Notes under the pieces: generated by a model | Seen by the model: only the letters and a program-made list of their open reading frames with translations | Databases searched by the model: none | Told to the model about the DNA's origin: nothing | Origin: Planococcus citri | Taxonomy: Eukaryota > Arthropoda > Insecta > Hemiptera > Pseudococcidae | DNA length: 64,000 bases | Reading direction: 5' to 3' | NCBI RefSeq assembly: GCF_950023065.1 | Contig: NC_088678.1 | Span: forward strand, 62,464,460 to 62,528,459 | Shown: one piece after another, positions 24,640-36,205 of the stretch | How the letters are laid out: each line of letters starts with the position of its first letter | How positions within the stretch are numbered: the stretch's first letter is position 1 | Made by a program: the position numbers and the translations under genes

Positions 24640-26115
24640 TTCGAAAGCTACGAACTTTTGGATCGAAGTGAATATGCGAAATTATAGAGATCGTAGAGGC
24701 CTACTTAGATTTCAAGTTTCATCAAAATCGGTTCAGCAGTTTTCTAGGTAATGAGTTTTGAAAAATTTCGAAAAAAAATTTTGTCGCTCGATAAACTTGG
24801 AAGCTGCGTTCTTTTGGAACTTGATGATGATGCCAAAATGTTCGGCTAGTAGCCTAGTTGTGACATTTAAAATGTGATCAAAATCGGTTCAGCCGTTGCT
24901 GAGAAATTAAATTTTTAAAAAATTTTGTGCAAAGTCACCCCCCGAAAATTTGAAAAAGCTCATTTTTGTTTTCGATTACGTAAGAAAGCTACGAACTTTT
25001 GGATCATGGTGCAAGTGCGAAATCATAGGAATGGTGATGGACTTGTGATACTTCAAGTTTCAGAAAAATTGGTTCAGTCGTTACTCAAGGTAATGATTTT
25101 TAAGTGAAAAATGTCGAAAAAAAATTTTGTCGCTCGATAAACTTGGAAGCTTTGAACTTTTGAAACACGATGATGGTGACAAATTGTCCGGCTAGTATCC
25201 AAGGGCTGACATTTTGAGTTTCATCAAAATCGGTTCAAAGGTTCCTGAGAAATAAATTTTTAAATGAGTTTTTAAGTGAAAAATGTCGAAAAAAAATTTT
25301 GTCGCTCGATAAACTTGGAAGCTTTGAACTTTTGAAACACGATGATGGTGACAAATTGTCCGGCTAGTATCTAAGGGCTGACATTTTGAGTTTCATCAAA
25401 ATCGGTTCAACCGTTCCTGAGAAATAATTTTTTTAAAAGTTCAATTTTAAATGAATTCGTGTGCCAAGTCTTTACTTAAATATTTAAGTACTCGTATGTG
25501 ATGAGGTGAATTTACACATAAAATTTAATTTCTCAGCAACGGCTGAATCGATTTTGATCAAATTTGAAATTTCAGAACTACACTACTTAGCGGAGATTTC
25601 GCCATCATCATCAAGTTCCAAAAGTTCAAAGCTTCCAAGTTTATCGAGCGACAAAATTTTTTTTCGACATTTTTCACTTAAAAACTCATTTAAAAATTTA
25701 TTTCTCAGGAACCTTTGAACCGATTTTGATGAAACTCAAAATGTCAGCCCTTGGATACTAGCCGGACAATTTGTCACCATCATCGTGTTTCAAAAGTTCA
25801 AAGCTTCCAAGTTTATCGAGCGACAAAATTTTTTTTCGACATTTTTCACTTGAAAATCATTACCTTGAGTAACGACTGAACCAATTTTTCTGAAACTTGA
25901 AGTATCACAAGTCCATCACCATTCCTATGATGCCAGACTTGCACCATGATCCAAAAGTTCGTAGGTTTCGCGCGTAATCGAAAACAAAATTTCCAAAAGC
26001 TCAAAGCTTTCAAATTTGTCGAGCGACAAAATTTTTTTTCAGAATTTTTCAAAACTCATTACCTAGGAAATGGCTGAACTGATTTCGATGAAACTTGAAA
26101 TCTCACTAGGTTTGC
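24640..26115. mobile_element. 1.5-kb foldback with internally duplicated arms
   Basis: Left arm to about 25445, right arm from about 25505, centre near 25470. GTCGCTCGATAAACTTGGAAGC recurs on the left (24783, 25129, 25300) and inverted on the right (25634, 25808 and, diverged, 26010). Each unit also carries a TTTCA(T/G)CAAAATCGGTTCA word. The frames at 24925-25107 (plus) and 25846-26052 (minus) encode the same peptide because they read the same arm sequence, so they are not genes. Confidence 0.8.
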
Positions 26116-26149
26116 TCGATTCCTATTAAGTATACGACCCTCAATTTTT

Positions 26150-26630
26150 TGTGAATCATTCGTGAACGAATTGATCAATTTTTTGAAAGAACCATTCGCC
26201 AACGAATCTTTAATTTATGAATAAATTCGTTCGCGAATGAGTCACTAATACGAATCAATTCGTTCGCGAATGATTCATTGAAAATTGAGTAAATGAATCA
26301 ATTCGTTCGCGAACGAATCACTTGTATGAATTAATTCGTTCGCGAACGATTCACTTGTACGAATCGATTCGTTCGCGAACGATTCACTTGTACGAATCGA
26401 TTTGTTCGCGAACGATTCACTTGTACGAATCGATTCGTTCGCGAACGATTCACTTGTACGAATCAATTCGTTCGCGAACAATTCACTTGTATGATTCGAT
26501 TCGTTCGCGAACGAGTCGCTTATACGAATCGATTCATTCACGAACGAGTCACTTGTACAAATCGATTCGTTCACGAACAAGTCACTTATACGAATCGGTT
26601 CGTTCGCGAATCACTGTTTAAATAAAAGTG
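26150..26630. repeat. 33-bp palindromic minisatellite
   Basis: About a dozen tandem units of GATTCGTTCGCGAACGATTC plus ACTTGTACGAATC, 33 bp each. The core CGTTCGCGAACG is a perfect 12-bp palindrome and AATCGATT a second one. Because 33 is a multiple of three, 100-residue frames stay open on both strands with 11-residue periodicity (SFANESIRTSE). They are products of the repeat. Outer units at each end are more diverged. Confidence 0.9.
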
Positions 26631-26989
26631 GATCAATTCGTTCGTAAAAGATATTTATTTTACGAAAAGTCGGTCTTCTCACGCTTAATGCGTGAGAGTT
26701 TTTGTTTCTGTGCTTGTCTATCCTTGTCTTGATTGAGTTTCTGCGTCTCTTTATCAAAGGGAAGATGTCGCTGCATTTTCCACAGTAATTATGAGGTTCG
26801 GTATGTAACAAGTGCTAGCAAAATAGGTTCCTAGAGAGAGAAAAAAATTGTTTGCTTAATAGGTATAGGTAGATACCTAGATATATTTTAATTTGGAAAA
26901 TCGAAAACTAAAAAATTAGTATCTACTTACAACATAGTATGGTTTAAAAATTTGTTCAGGAACCTTTGCATTTAAGTTGGCTTGATTTG

Positions 26990-27380
26990 TTTCCTACTCG
27001 TTTCATAGGACAAAATCGGCCCTCAACAAGGGGTTTTCAATTGTAGAATAAATAACTGAATAACCTATAAACCATAAATTTTGCAAAATAAATAGGAACT
27101 GTGTATTTCTACACCAACACTATAAATTTAAAATTGTTTCCTTTGGAGGCAAACCAAATTTCGCAGAATAAACTTACAGTAATTAAATATAAAAGTTTAA
27201 AAAGTTTGACTAATTAAATCAAATTATGCGAAGTAATTGAACAAATTTGCAATTGTCAGATTGAAATTCCAATCGTTCAGTTACAAAAAAAAAAGAATAA
27301 AAAAAATTCCTTACCTATAGATATTTGGGTGAAGTTGGGCGAGTAATCTGGAACAATAATATTATTTTCATCATCAGTCC
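26990..27380. repeat. Segmental duplication matching 33.56-33.86 kb and 36.07-36.2 kb
   Basis: TAACCTATAAACCA.AAATTTT, AACACT.TAAATTTAAAATTG and GAATTTGCAAT.GTCAGATTG are shared in order with 33560-33850 and partly with 33350-33500 and 36070-36200. On the minus strand this is the intron following the protease exon copies. Confidence 0.65.
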
Positions 27381-28053
27381 TACTACCGGATCCCCTCATA
27401 AAAATATGCAACTCTCATAAACTCCAGGGTGAAAGCTACTCATCCCACATTCAATGCTACATGATGTGGTTCCAATCAAGTAGTAAGAATCATCGATCAA
27501 CATCATTAATGGTCCCCCAGGATCTCTCTCAACAATTTACATTTCAATTCCAGTGGTCAACCTGATCCAATCATAAAAATATGCAACTCTCATAAACTCC
27601 TGGGTGAAAGCTACTCCCACATCCAATGCTACATGATGTGGTTCCAATCAAGTAGTAAGAATCATCAATCAACATCATTAATGGTCCTCCAGGATCTCTC
27701 TCAACAATTTACATTTCAATTCCAGTGGTCAACCTGATCCAATCATAAAAATATGCAACTCTCATAAACTCTAGGGTGAAAGCTACTCATCCCACATCCA
27801 ATGCTACATGATGTGGTTCCAATCAAGTAGTAAGAATCATCAATCAACATCATTAATGGTCCTCCAGGATCTCTCTCAACAATTTACATTTCAATTCCAG
27901 TGGTCAACCTGATCCAATCATAAAAATATGCAACTCTCATAAACTGCTGGGTGAAAGCTACTCACACATCCAATGCTACATGATGTGGTTCCAATCAAGT
28001 AGTAAGAATCATTGATCAACATCATGAATGGTCCCCCAGAATCTCTCTGGTAC
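27380..28053 (-). pseudogene. Four tandem frame-shifted copies of a trypsin-like serine protease last exon
   Basis: Chymotrypsin-fold secreted protease, C-terminal exon only, read on the minus strand. The highest-coordinate copy starts after an acceptor (AAACAG) and reads YQRDSGGPFMMLINDSYYLI, containing the catalytic serine in DSGGP (the usual GDSGGP has Gly changed to Arg), then GTTS.SIGC, the conserved Cys region. The frame is then lost at the position of the PGV(Y/F).RV motif; MRVAYFYDWIR follows in another frame. Unit length is about 172-175 bp (starts near 27555, 27727 and 27902), so only the exon and a short intron piece were tandemly duplicated. Intact catalytic His and Asp exons are not seen in this window. 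Non-functional. Confidence 0.75.
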
Positions 28054-28749
28054 CTGTTTGAAAACAATACATATAGGTACTCAAATAATTGCTTATCATC
28101 TCAGTTCTCATAATAAGCAGGTTGCATTCAATCTTCTTACACATTTCAACTCGCAATTAACATCCACAAGAGTGGATTAAATACACGGAAATGTGTCACA
28201 ATAGACGATTGAACCAATTTGTTCTTTTTGGAAACTATACCAGAATCGTTACTGATCAAATAATCTATACTTAGTAGCGTAACACTACTTATAATAACCC
28301 ATTATTAGGGCAATATATTTAGTTGTAGGTATCATAAGCTGAATGGAACTCAACCCAAAAATGATGATATCCTATGTTCTTCAAAATACGTTTTTCGCGT
28401 GAAATTTGTGATCTACAAAAGGATTAAGTGTGGTTGGAGAATGTTTATTAGGGTACAGTGGCCAATTGACCGAATCACAAAAAAAGTTGAACTTTCAGAG
28501 AAAAATCATTTTGGAAATTGAAAGTACCTACTGAAAAAACTGAAAATTCAAATTCTTCATTTCCAACAAAACAAATCAAGTTATGACACTCTTTAAAGCA
28601 ATTCGTTTCTCCAGTATGGAAGCCATAGAAAACATCCAAAGGGTTAATTAAGCCAAACTTTCAATAATGACTTACAGTATTTTGTCAAACTTTTATTTTT
28701 ATACCTATTTGAAATTACCTATGTTTTTTATTCATTTTATTTATTTATT

Positions 28750-29688
28750 AAGAGCCATTTACCTACAGCAACTTAGGCTAGGGGCCCTATATTAAGACAA
28801 ACTTATGATTAGGGTACCTATTTACATATCTAGAAATAAAGTTACAATCAGTACAAAGAAATGGGCTACCTGGGTTTTTAAATTTTAAATTTTTTTATCT
28901 AATTTAGTAGAGTAAAGAAATTTGATGACATTGTCTATATGAGTGGGGTCATCAGAAAGGAGGACTTGAAGTTGGTTGGAATTTAGAAGTCTGGAGCGTT
29001 CATTTTGGTAGGAAGGACAGTCTATTAGTAGATGAGCAATGTTTAAAGGGATGTTGCATTCTGGGCATGATGGGGGAGGCTGTTTGAGGAATATGAATTG
29101 GTGAGTAAGAAGAGAGTGACCAGTTCTGAGTCTGGTGAGAAGAACTTCAGATCTACGCTGAAGTTGTTCAGAAGTTTTCCACAAAGATGTAGTGTTTTTT
29201 ATTCTTTTTAGTTTATTTGAGCTTGGGATTAGAGACCATGAAGATTGAAACACTTCATGCATTAAAGTTTTTGAATGGAGCTTTAAGTCTGATAGAGGGA
29301 TTGGAATGTTGGCAAGGGGGAGGTGCAGGTGTGCTTGCTTAGCTATTTTATCAGCCAACTCATTACCATGAATCTGGGAGTGTGAAGGTATCCAGCATAG
29401 TATGGGTGTGCTATTTTGGAAGAGTTGCAGGAGTTCAATAATTTCAAGTGATATAGGATGTGAATATTTTGACCTATAGTTTTTTATTGATAAAAGAGCT
29501 GATAGTGAGTCAGTAAAAACTGAAACTTTATTTAATGAAAAATCAAGGGAATATGTTATTGCAGATTTAATTGCATATAATTCAGCAGTGAGAATGGTGC
29601 AAAGGGAGGGGAGAGCAATGGGAATAGAGATATCGCCATGAATGATAGCACATCCAGTGAACTGTTTGGTTTTTGAGCCATCCGCGTA
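28750..29688 (-). pseudogene. Non-LTR retrotransposon 3' end: RNase H domain, C-terminal tail and 3' UTR
   Basis: Minus strand. Reading from the mariner junction: YADGSKTK (first catalytic Asp), TAELYAIKSAI (Glu), VFTDSLSALLSIK (second Asp), then CWIPSHSQIHGNELADKIAK, the typical last RNase H block with Asp, then a basic tail with LRTGHSLLTHQF and C.EC..P.....L..CP, a pattern common at the ends of Jockey/I-type elements. The frame is open to the stop at 28885. Downstream (28750-28884) is a 3' UTR ending in repeated AATAAATAAATAAA. The frame continues upstream at 30067 once the inserted mariner is disregarded. 5' truncated: no reverse transcriptase or endonuclease is in the window. Confidence 0.85.
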
Positions 29689-30066
29689 CGAGGTCTGTCA
29701 AATAAGTTCCCGGACGACATTTTTTGCGCGCTTGACTCAAAATTGGAGAATAGGGGGGTGTTCAAGCATGGTTGTGTGATTTTTAGTCAAAAAAATTGCT
29801 CACAGTGAAGGACCAATGTGCTGGTGCATTGTCATGGTGAAGAATCCATGACTTATCTTTCCACAATTGGGGTTGGCACGCGGCACAATGGTCACTTCGA
29901 TGAATAATTCGCCAAAATTCGAGAACGCAACGTATCGACTTGAAACTTCGTATACAACTACTAGATAGATGTAGGAACAAGGGAATGGGACATACCTCGA
30001 TAGCACGTCAGTGTTACCACACAGCGTGCAAAAGATGTCGTCCGGGAACTTATTTGACAGACCTCG
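29689..30066. mobile_element. Mariner-family remnant (378 bp) inserted in the RNase H domain
   Basis: Terminal inverted repeats are identical for the outer 32 bp, beginning CGAGGTCTGTCAAATAAGTT at each end, and TA is duplicated on both sides (29687-29688 and 30067-30068). On the minus strand the interior keeps the middle of a mariner transposase: SWILHHDNAPAH with the second catalytic Asp, preceded by LWKDK. The N-terminal DNA-binding part and the third Asp region are deleted or shifted (TKNHTTMLEHPP is readable in another frame). It cannot transpose itself. Confidence 0.9.
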
Positions 30067-30407
30067 TATATATTATGTGACTGTATTCTTTATACTTGTC
30101 AAGAAGAAGAAGAAAATGTCTTTTAAGTATGATGGGGTTGGTGAGATTTTTATTAAATTCTGTCAAAGATAGGTCAATGATAGGGTTAAAAGATTGCCAA
30201 GGTGGGGTAGGGTTTACTAGCAAATGGTGTATTTTGATGTTATTTTCTTCTACTTGTTGTAGAAAAGATTGGAATTTTACAGATAGTGAATGCATAGGAA
30301 TCATATATTCCAACTTCAAGTTGAAATCTGGGTTTTTCACCTGCAGTATTTGTTGTTTAAAATTTCTCGCTGCTTGCGATTTGGTAGGTACAAATGAAAC
30401 TCGTTCT
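30067..30407 (-). pseudogene. Upstream part of the mariner-split retrotransposon ORF
   Basis: Minus strand, open from just after a stop near 30405 to the insertion point, ending KEYSHII; the next codon is completed by the TA target so that the reading continues as YADGSK at 29688. This is the linker between the reverse transcriptase thumb and RNase H in such elements (SFVPTKSQAARN, NPDFNLKLEYMIPM). The upstream stop or the 5' truncation lies at about 30405. Confidence 0.75.
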
Positions 30408-31094
30408 ACAAGGTTTCAAGAGCTTTTCTAGTCAAATATTAACAAATTTTCTTACCAAGGAGTACCTACCTACTTATTGATGAATTATTCAAGATTAAGT
30501 ATTGTTGGTTACACTGCACGTACATAAAAAGCAGAATCAACATTCTGTAAGTGTATCACCCTTCTTCCCCTTTGTCCATGTAATTTTACGCTCTTCCAGA
30601 AATGAAAAATTATGTATTTAAAAAAAAAAGACTCAAATTACTGAATAAATTACATAATTAAACTGCAAAACTCCCTAGTTGAATAAACTACTATTTTTCA
30701 GTATTGACACATTTCACGCAAAAAACGTGATTTTTCATGATTTTTTGATGTTGAACATTTACCAAAAAGTTGTAGGTAACACAATATACTTACTTAACCT
30801 TACCTGATTTTGCACAAACAATTAATTGAAGAAAACAATCATGAAAGTTATAAAAAATATGTAACTTACTTACTCTTCTCGACCCAAGGTAATTACGATA
30901 GTATTTATTTACCTTGTCTCGACCAATGAATTTTCCACCCGCCACAAATAGGCGATCTGGTACCTATTAACTGAACTTTATTTGAACACAAATTATTGTA
31001 ACTACGAGTACCTATGTATTTACATACGATTACCGCACCTATTACGATTCTTCGATTATGAGAAAATAACTGAAACGAGCTAAAGAAAAAAAAA

Positions 31095-31328
31095 TTGGGG
31101 CCTATTTGTAAATAAAGGGCCCATTTTCCGTAGTCTTTTCGATCACGGGCCCCCTAAACTTTCACTCATTACCTAAAAAAGTTGCATACTTTTGAATTTT
31201 ATCAAAAATTTATAACTAAAGGGGCCCATTTTTCACCAAAAGGGCCCACTCTCTACTCAAGGGCCTACTTTTTCCCCTAGGCCTACTGGGATTTTCCCAG
31301 TGACTCTTATGGCCAGTCCGCCCCTGCA
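31095..31328. mobile_element. Fragment ending in CAGGGGCGGACTGGCC (hAT-like non-autonomous)
   Basis: Read on the minus strand the segment begins TTGCAGGGGCGGACTGGCCA and goes on TAAGAGTCACTGGGA. Such a CAGGGGCGGACTGG terminus is widespread among hAT-type non-autonomous elements. The word GGGCCCA recurs five times inside. The opposite end is not recognisable, so the left limit is approximate. Confidence 0.5.
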
Positions 31329-32679
31329 ATCGAATGAATTGTAAGTAAGGTCAAATAAATTCATTCCCAAGATGGCGTAAATCCAATTTTAAAGTAAACT
31401 GTAACTATATCTTTTGAATTAGATTGAAATTATCATGTTGAATGCATTAGGATCCCTAATTTACCCCATTTTATAATTGTTTCAAGGCTGTTGGAGTTTT
31501 TTCAGTGAGTTTGGCTGACAATCCCGCTTTTTTTTTGCAATAATACATTTTTATGAAATATTTTGAAAAAAATATCTAACAAATTTATTTACTTACCTCT
31601 TTCCATTTTTTCAAAATTTCACAAAATGAAAAACTAGAAAAATCACTGAAAATCGCGCACTTTTATTTCGACATTTTTTTTTTTTTAGGACTTCCTAATT
31701 GAGAATCACAATGTAAAGTTGTACACATGTTAACCTGATGACGAAGAATAAGATAACACAAATTTTTTTTTGAGGGCGGGGGCACATGGAGCGTCACAAA
31801 ATGATTAGGTATCCATATCCATAACTGGGGTCTATATCAACAACTGGTACTTTACCTTATATAAACTCTAGGTCTAGGGTAATTGAAATCATCACATTGA
31901 ATACCATTGAAAAATGAAGAACACCACAATGATGAGTTCCAGGGACGAAACTAGGCCTTTTCTGTGGGGGGTGGTAGACCAAAAATTTGCCGACTGATAT
32001 GACAAAAAAAATGCCTATTATGCCGACTAAAACAGTGAGTTTTTTAATGTGAAAAAAAAATGAGAAGACAATTTTGCCAATTGGTATACTCAACACATAC
32101 GTGGGTATAAAAATTTGCATGTTCATTTTTCAATTTTTAGAAGCCTCAAGCAGAATTTTTGCGTTTCATAAAAATGAAAATAAATATAAAAGCTTGGCCC
32201 AAGCGTAGCGAGGGCAAAAGCTTTTGAAAATTGTAATTTTCATAAGTACGGCCTCTCTTTTCAGATAATTTCCAGATTTCTACGCCGAATCGTTTTCTAC
32301 AGATCCTGCTGTTGGGGTTAAACCAATGAATTTACGATATGTTCAATGAAACTTGTCTGAATCTTCTTTTTAATCTGTCGAATAATTGTGTTCAATAATT
32401 TTAAATTAAATTCAATTACACAAATAAAAAAATAATTTACTATTGAAAAATTTAATAATAATAAAAAAGAAAAATAAGCTAAAGAAGCTTTTAAACTCAT
32501 AATTCAAATATACATTTTTTTTTCTTTAAAGAACCAATTTTAATTCTTTACCTAATTTTACAACTTAGCATCGTTAAGTTTGATGCGTTTAGCGTTTTCA
32601 TTCGTTTTTAATGAATTTAATTATTTCTTTGTGCAAAGCTATTACAGTACCTATTTTAGTAGGCCGCATATCCGAATAA

Positions 32680-32800
32680 TGTACAGATTTGTAGAATACA
32701 ATAGAACCACAGGGGGTAAAAACTGTATCCGAATGTCCGATGCGAAATGACTGCCAATGTCCCAAAAAGTGTATCCGAATGTCCGAAGTAAAAAAAAAAT
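32680..32800. repeat. Short repeat cluster with TATCCGAATGTCCGA words
   Basis: GTATCCGAATGTCCGA occurs twice (about 32726 and 32770) with ATATCCGAATAATGTACAG upstream at 32668. The open frames at 32598-32974 on the minus strand read through this cluster and show no family features. Confidence 0.4.
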
Positions 32801-33559
32801 TTGTATTACTAGGGATTCCCAAACATACCATATCTGGGTTTTGATGAATATGGAAGCCAATGGAAAGTATAACCTCTTCGCATATGTATCATAAAAATAC
32901 CAAGACGAGCATAAAGTTGATGAAGATAGGGTTATGAAACCCCAGAACAGATTTGTGAGAGGTCCCACTCTCAATCCTGGAATATATTATGATCGCATGT
33001 ACACGCCTTATTGCATTTTTACTTCAGGAAAATCAGGTTAAAAACCGTTGAGAAGGCGCAAAAATCTACTTTTTCACAGCTGAAAAGTTGAAACCCCTAA
33101 TAGGTATTATCTACCTAGGAGCCCCTCCAAACGCTCATGCAAGTTTTCCAGCCTTCCAATTCCATTTGTGAGGTTTCTCTTCTCCAAATTGCTCTAAAAA
33201 ATTGATTTTGATTTTTTTTACTTTTTTCACCTCCTTTTGTTTCTCCCTCTTAGGAATTATATTTATGTGAAAATATTCACTAGAAAAAATTTATATTTAG
33301 GTTCAATATGGGTTCAATGACCTTATCTGCAGAAATTTTACAAAATATATAGGAACCACGTATTTCTACCCTAACACTGTAAATTTAAAATTGTTCCCTT
33401 TGCGGCCAAACCAAATTTCAAAATTATTTTCTAAGAATAAACTTGAAGTTCGTAATTAAAACTATTGGATTTCCAATAGTTCAGTTACAAAAAAAAAAAA
33501 TGAAATAAAAAATTGTTAAATGCACATGACTTATGGACATTCAAAGTAGTAATGACCTT

Positions 33560-33855
33560 CAATGTAAATAAATAACAGAATAACCTATAAACCAGAAATT
33601 TTACAAAATAAATTAAATAGGAACAGTGTAAGTATTTCTTTTCTACGCCAACACTGTAAATTTAAAATTGTTTCCTATGCAGCCAAACCAAATTTCGCAA
33701 AATTATTTTCTAAGAATAAACTTACTGTAATTAAATATAAAAGTTCGACAAATTAAATCAAATTATACAGAGTGATTGAACGAATTTGCAATCGTCAGAT
33801 TGAAATTCCAATCGTTCAGTTACAAAAAAAAAAATAAAATAAAAAATTTCCTTAC
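33560..33855. repeat. Second copy of the 27-kb intron segment
   Basis: Collinear with 27050-27310 (ACAGAATAACCTATAAACC, AACACTGTAAATTTAAAATTG, GAACGAATTTGCAATCGTCAG). On the minus strand it follows the protease-like exon at 33856-34079, as its intron. Confidence 0.65.
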
Positions 33856-34079
33856 CTATATAAGATATTTGGGTGAAGTAGGGCGAGTAATCTGGAACAA
33901 TAATATTCATTTCATCATCAGTCGTCAACCTGATCCAATCATAAAGATATGCAACTCTCATAATAAACTCCAGGGTAAAAGCTACTTGCACATCCAATGC
34001 TATATGATGTGGTTCCAATCAATTAGTAAGAATCGTTGATCAGCATCATCAATGCCCCCCCCCCAAATCGCCCTGGTCC
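33856..34079 (-). pseudogene. Single dispersed copy of the serine protease last exon, catalytic serine lost
   Basis: Minus strand, between an acceptor (AAACAG, 34080-34082) and a donor-like GTAAGG. The start corresponds to QGDSGGP, but the serine codon has become Leu (QGDLGG) beside a C/G homopolymer. SYSIGCASSFYPGVYYE follows, then a one-base excess moves the frame and MRVAYLYDWIRLTTDDEM continues. The C-terminal tail NIIVPDYSPYFTQIS is longer than in the tandem units. Loss of the nucleophile plus the frameshift mark it as dead. Paralogue of the 27.38-28.05 kb copies. Confidence 0.75.
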
Positions 34080-34199
34080 CTGTTTTAAAACAATACCTTA
34101 CGTATAAATAATTGCTTATCATCTCAGTTCTCATATAATAAGAAGGTCGCATTCGATTTTCTTACTCGTATCAACTCATAATTAAGTGCATAATATAAA

Positions 34200-35150
34200 A
34201 ACTTAGGTACCTACCTGGCAAGCATCTATCCCCAGCCTGAAGGCGCACATACTCGTTGATCAATTTGTTACTGATCGACCAGCGTAATTTTAAGCGCAAG
34301 TTTTTCAATCAACTACATAATATACATTTATATCGACCTGAGCTTCCATGCATACTTAAGCATATCTGTCGTCTCAAGCTCTCTTAGAAATTAGAAATTA
34401 TGTGCTTACATTATTTTAAAAAAATACTGACGATACGATACCAAAAATACTCTATCTATGGTCTATTATAAGGCATACAATAATCAAACATCATTTCTTT
34501 GATACATAGGATTCATTAGATGGTACCTATGTAGATACGTTTTTACTTTCTCCCAGATAAAACTGCAAGAATTGGTAAACTACCTACCAGTTGTTATGGC
34601 TCATTTTAAAAACATAATGAGAAACGTGCTAAAGGTAAATTTATCAATATATTTACGTGAAAAATTCATGAGAAAAAAATAATTACATTTAGGTTCAATG
34701 ACCTTAACGTTTACAAAAAAGAAATGTTAAATGTTCCTAACTTATTGAACTTTCAGAAGATACCGCAAGTCAGAGATTAGTAAATACGTTTTTATGCTTA
34801 GGTACATACCTGGCAAATTTACCAGATATTTTAAAAGAGATAGAAATTAGCCAGAGCAAGCGAAGCAAAAGGTTCAAAAATTTGTATTACATTTCAAGTA
34901 CCTATACAGATATTGAAAATTTTGCTTCTTGTGAGAAAAATGAAAACAAGGAAATAGAAAAATAAAATTTTCTAATAAAAGTAAATGAATAGACTAATGC
35001 ACATTTATAATTATAATTTTGAGTATAACTCAATGTTCTTTCAATATGTCTCTTATTTATGACCATCCATTGAATCTTTCACGCAGTTTTGAGGCCTTCA
35101 TTTGACTCAAACCCAATTCCTCCATCATATTTGCTGCAGCATTTTTTCCA
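34200..35150. other. Intergenic DNA without recognised features
   Basis: AT-rich, with scattered GTAGGTACCTA words and a copy near 34850 of the 'GAGCAAGCGAAGCAAAAG' dispersed repeat. No gene supported. Confidence 0.5.
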
Positions 35151-35510
35151 CTGTAGAATCTTGAAAAAAATTATACCAATGGAAAGAGGATAAGATTTCC
35201 TTTTTTATGGCATAAAAAAATGACGAGGTTGCGAGATGGATTTTGAGAAAAACTCAAATTTATATTTTCTCAGTCTACCTCATCTTCGCAGCTTCCACCT
35301 CACTGGCGACCTTTTTCCCCTATGCAGTTTTCAGCTCATAGTTTCTTTTTTTAAAGCGGGATCGCGTATGCGAGTCTTTGAAAAAATTACACCACTGGAA
35401 AGAGTTAACTATGAAATTTTCTTTCTTAGGGTACAAAAAATGGCGGTCTTTGCGAGACTGGTTTTGAAAAAAAAGGCCCATTTCATTATCATTATTGGAA
35501 ACCTTTTTCT
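35150..35510. repeat. Two direct copies of a 110-bp unit about 220 bp apart
   Basis: GAAAAAAATTATACCAATGGAAAGAG..ATGGCATAAAAAAATGACG.GGTTGCGAGATGG at 35163 is repeated in diverged form at 35380 (GAAAAAATTACACCACTGG, ATGGCGGTCTTTGCGAGACTGG). The open frame at 35236-35541 merely spans them. Confidence 0.5.
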
Positions 35511-36069
35511 TTTAAAAGTGAGATGCCCGGAAGTGAGGTGAGGAGTCGGATTACTGTTACCAGAAAACTAACAATTGAAATAAATAAATACGTAGGGTAC
35601 CTACTTGATATAAAAAAAAATGAAATGAATAATACATACTTACTTGATAAATGATAATTATTACCTATTTAATTAAACTGCAAAACTGCAAGGAGAACCA
35701 TAGATTCGGAATAGGAAAATTATATCTGTTTTGATTATTCGAATGTATGGTTCCCAAAGTAGATTATAATGTTGATGAAAAAATGACATTTCAATTGGAT
35801 TTTATAAATTAAATTTTTAAATGAAAAATTATGAATGGTATTCACTGTTCAACTTTGAATTTACATTGCAATTTCAAACACATACATTAAACTCTTCGTT
35901 TTTTCTTGTTTTTACTGTTATTCTTGTAAAATTTTTGATTGGGAAAAGTGCACTATCATTTTTGAAAGCGATCATTTTGATAGTTGAATGAAAAGTTGTG
36001 AGGATATATAATTAGCTTGTGCCTGTTACCGTGGTGGAATATACCACTACTTCAAGGGGGAGAAACAAG

Positions 36070-36205
36070 TTAAAGTAATTAAATATAAAAGTTTGACAAA
36101 TTAAATCAAATTATGGAGTAATTGAACGAATTTGCAATCGTCAGATTGAAATTCCAATTGTTCAGTTACAAAAAGAAATGAAATGAAAAATTTCCTTACC
36201 TAGAT
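36070..36205. repeat. Third partial copy of the protease intron segment
   Basis: AAGTAATTAAATATAAAAGT, GAACGAATTTGCAATCGTCAG and CCTTACC match 33730-33855. The exon part is missing, so it is a truncated duplicate. Confidence 0.55.

Noticed and set aside
24925..26052. Two frames encoding the same peptide on opposite strands
   Set aside because: Explained by the inverted arms of the 24.64-26.1 kb foldback.
26275..26621. 100-residue repetitive frames on both strands (11-residue period)
   Set aside because: Arise because the minisatellite unit is 33 bp and palindromic; no splice or start context.
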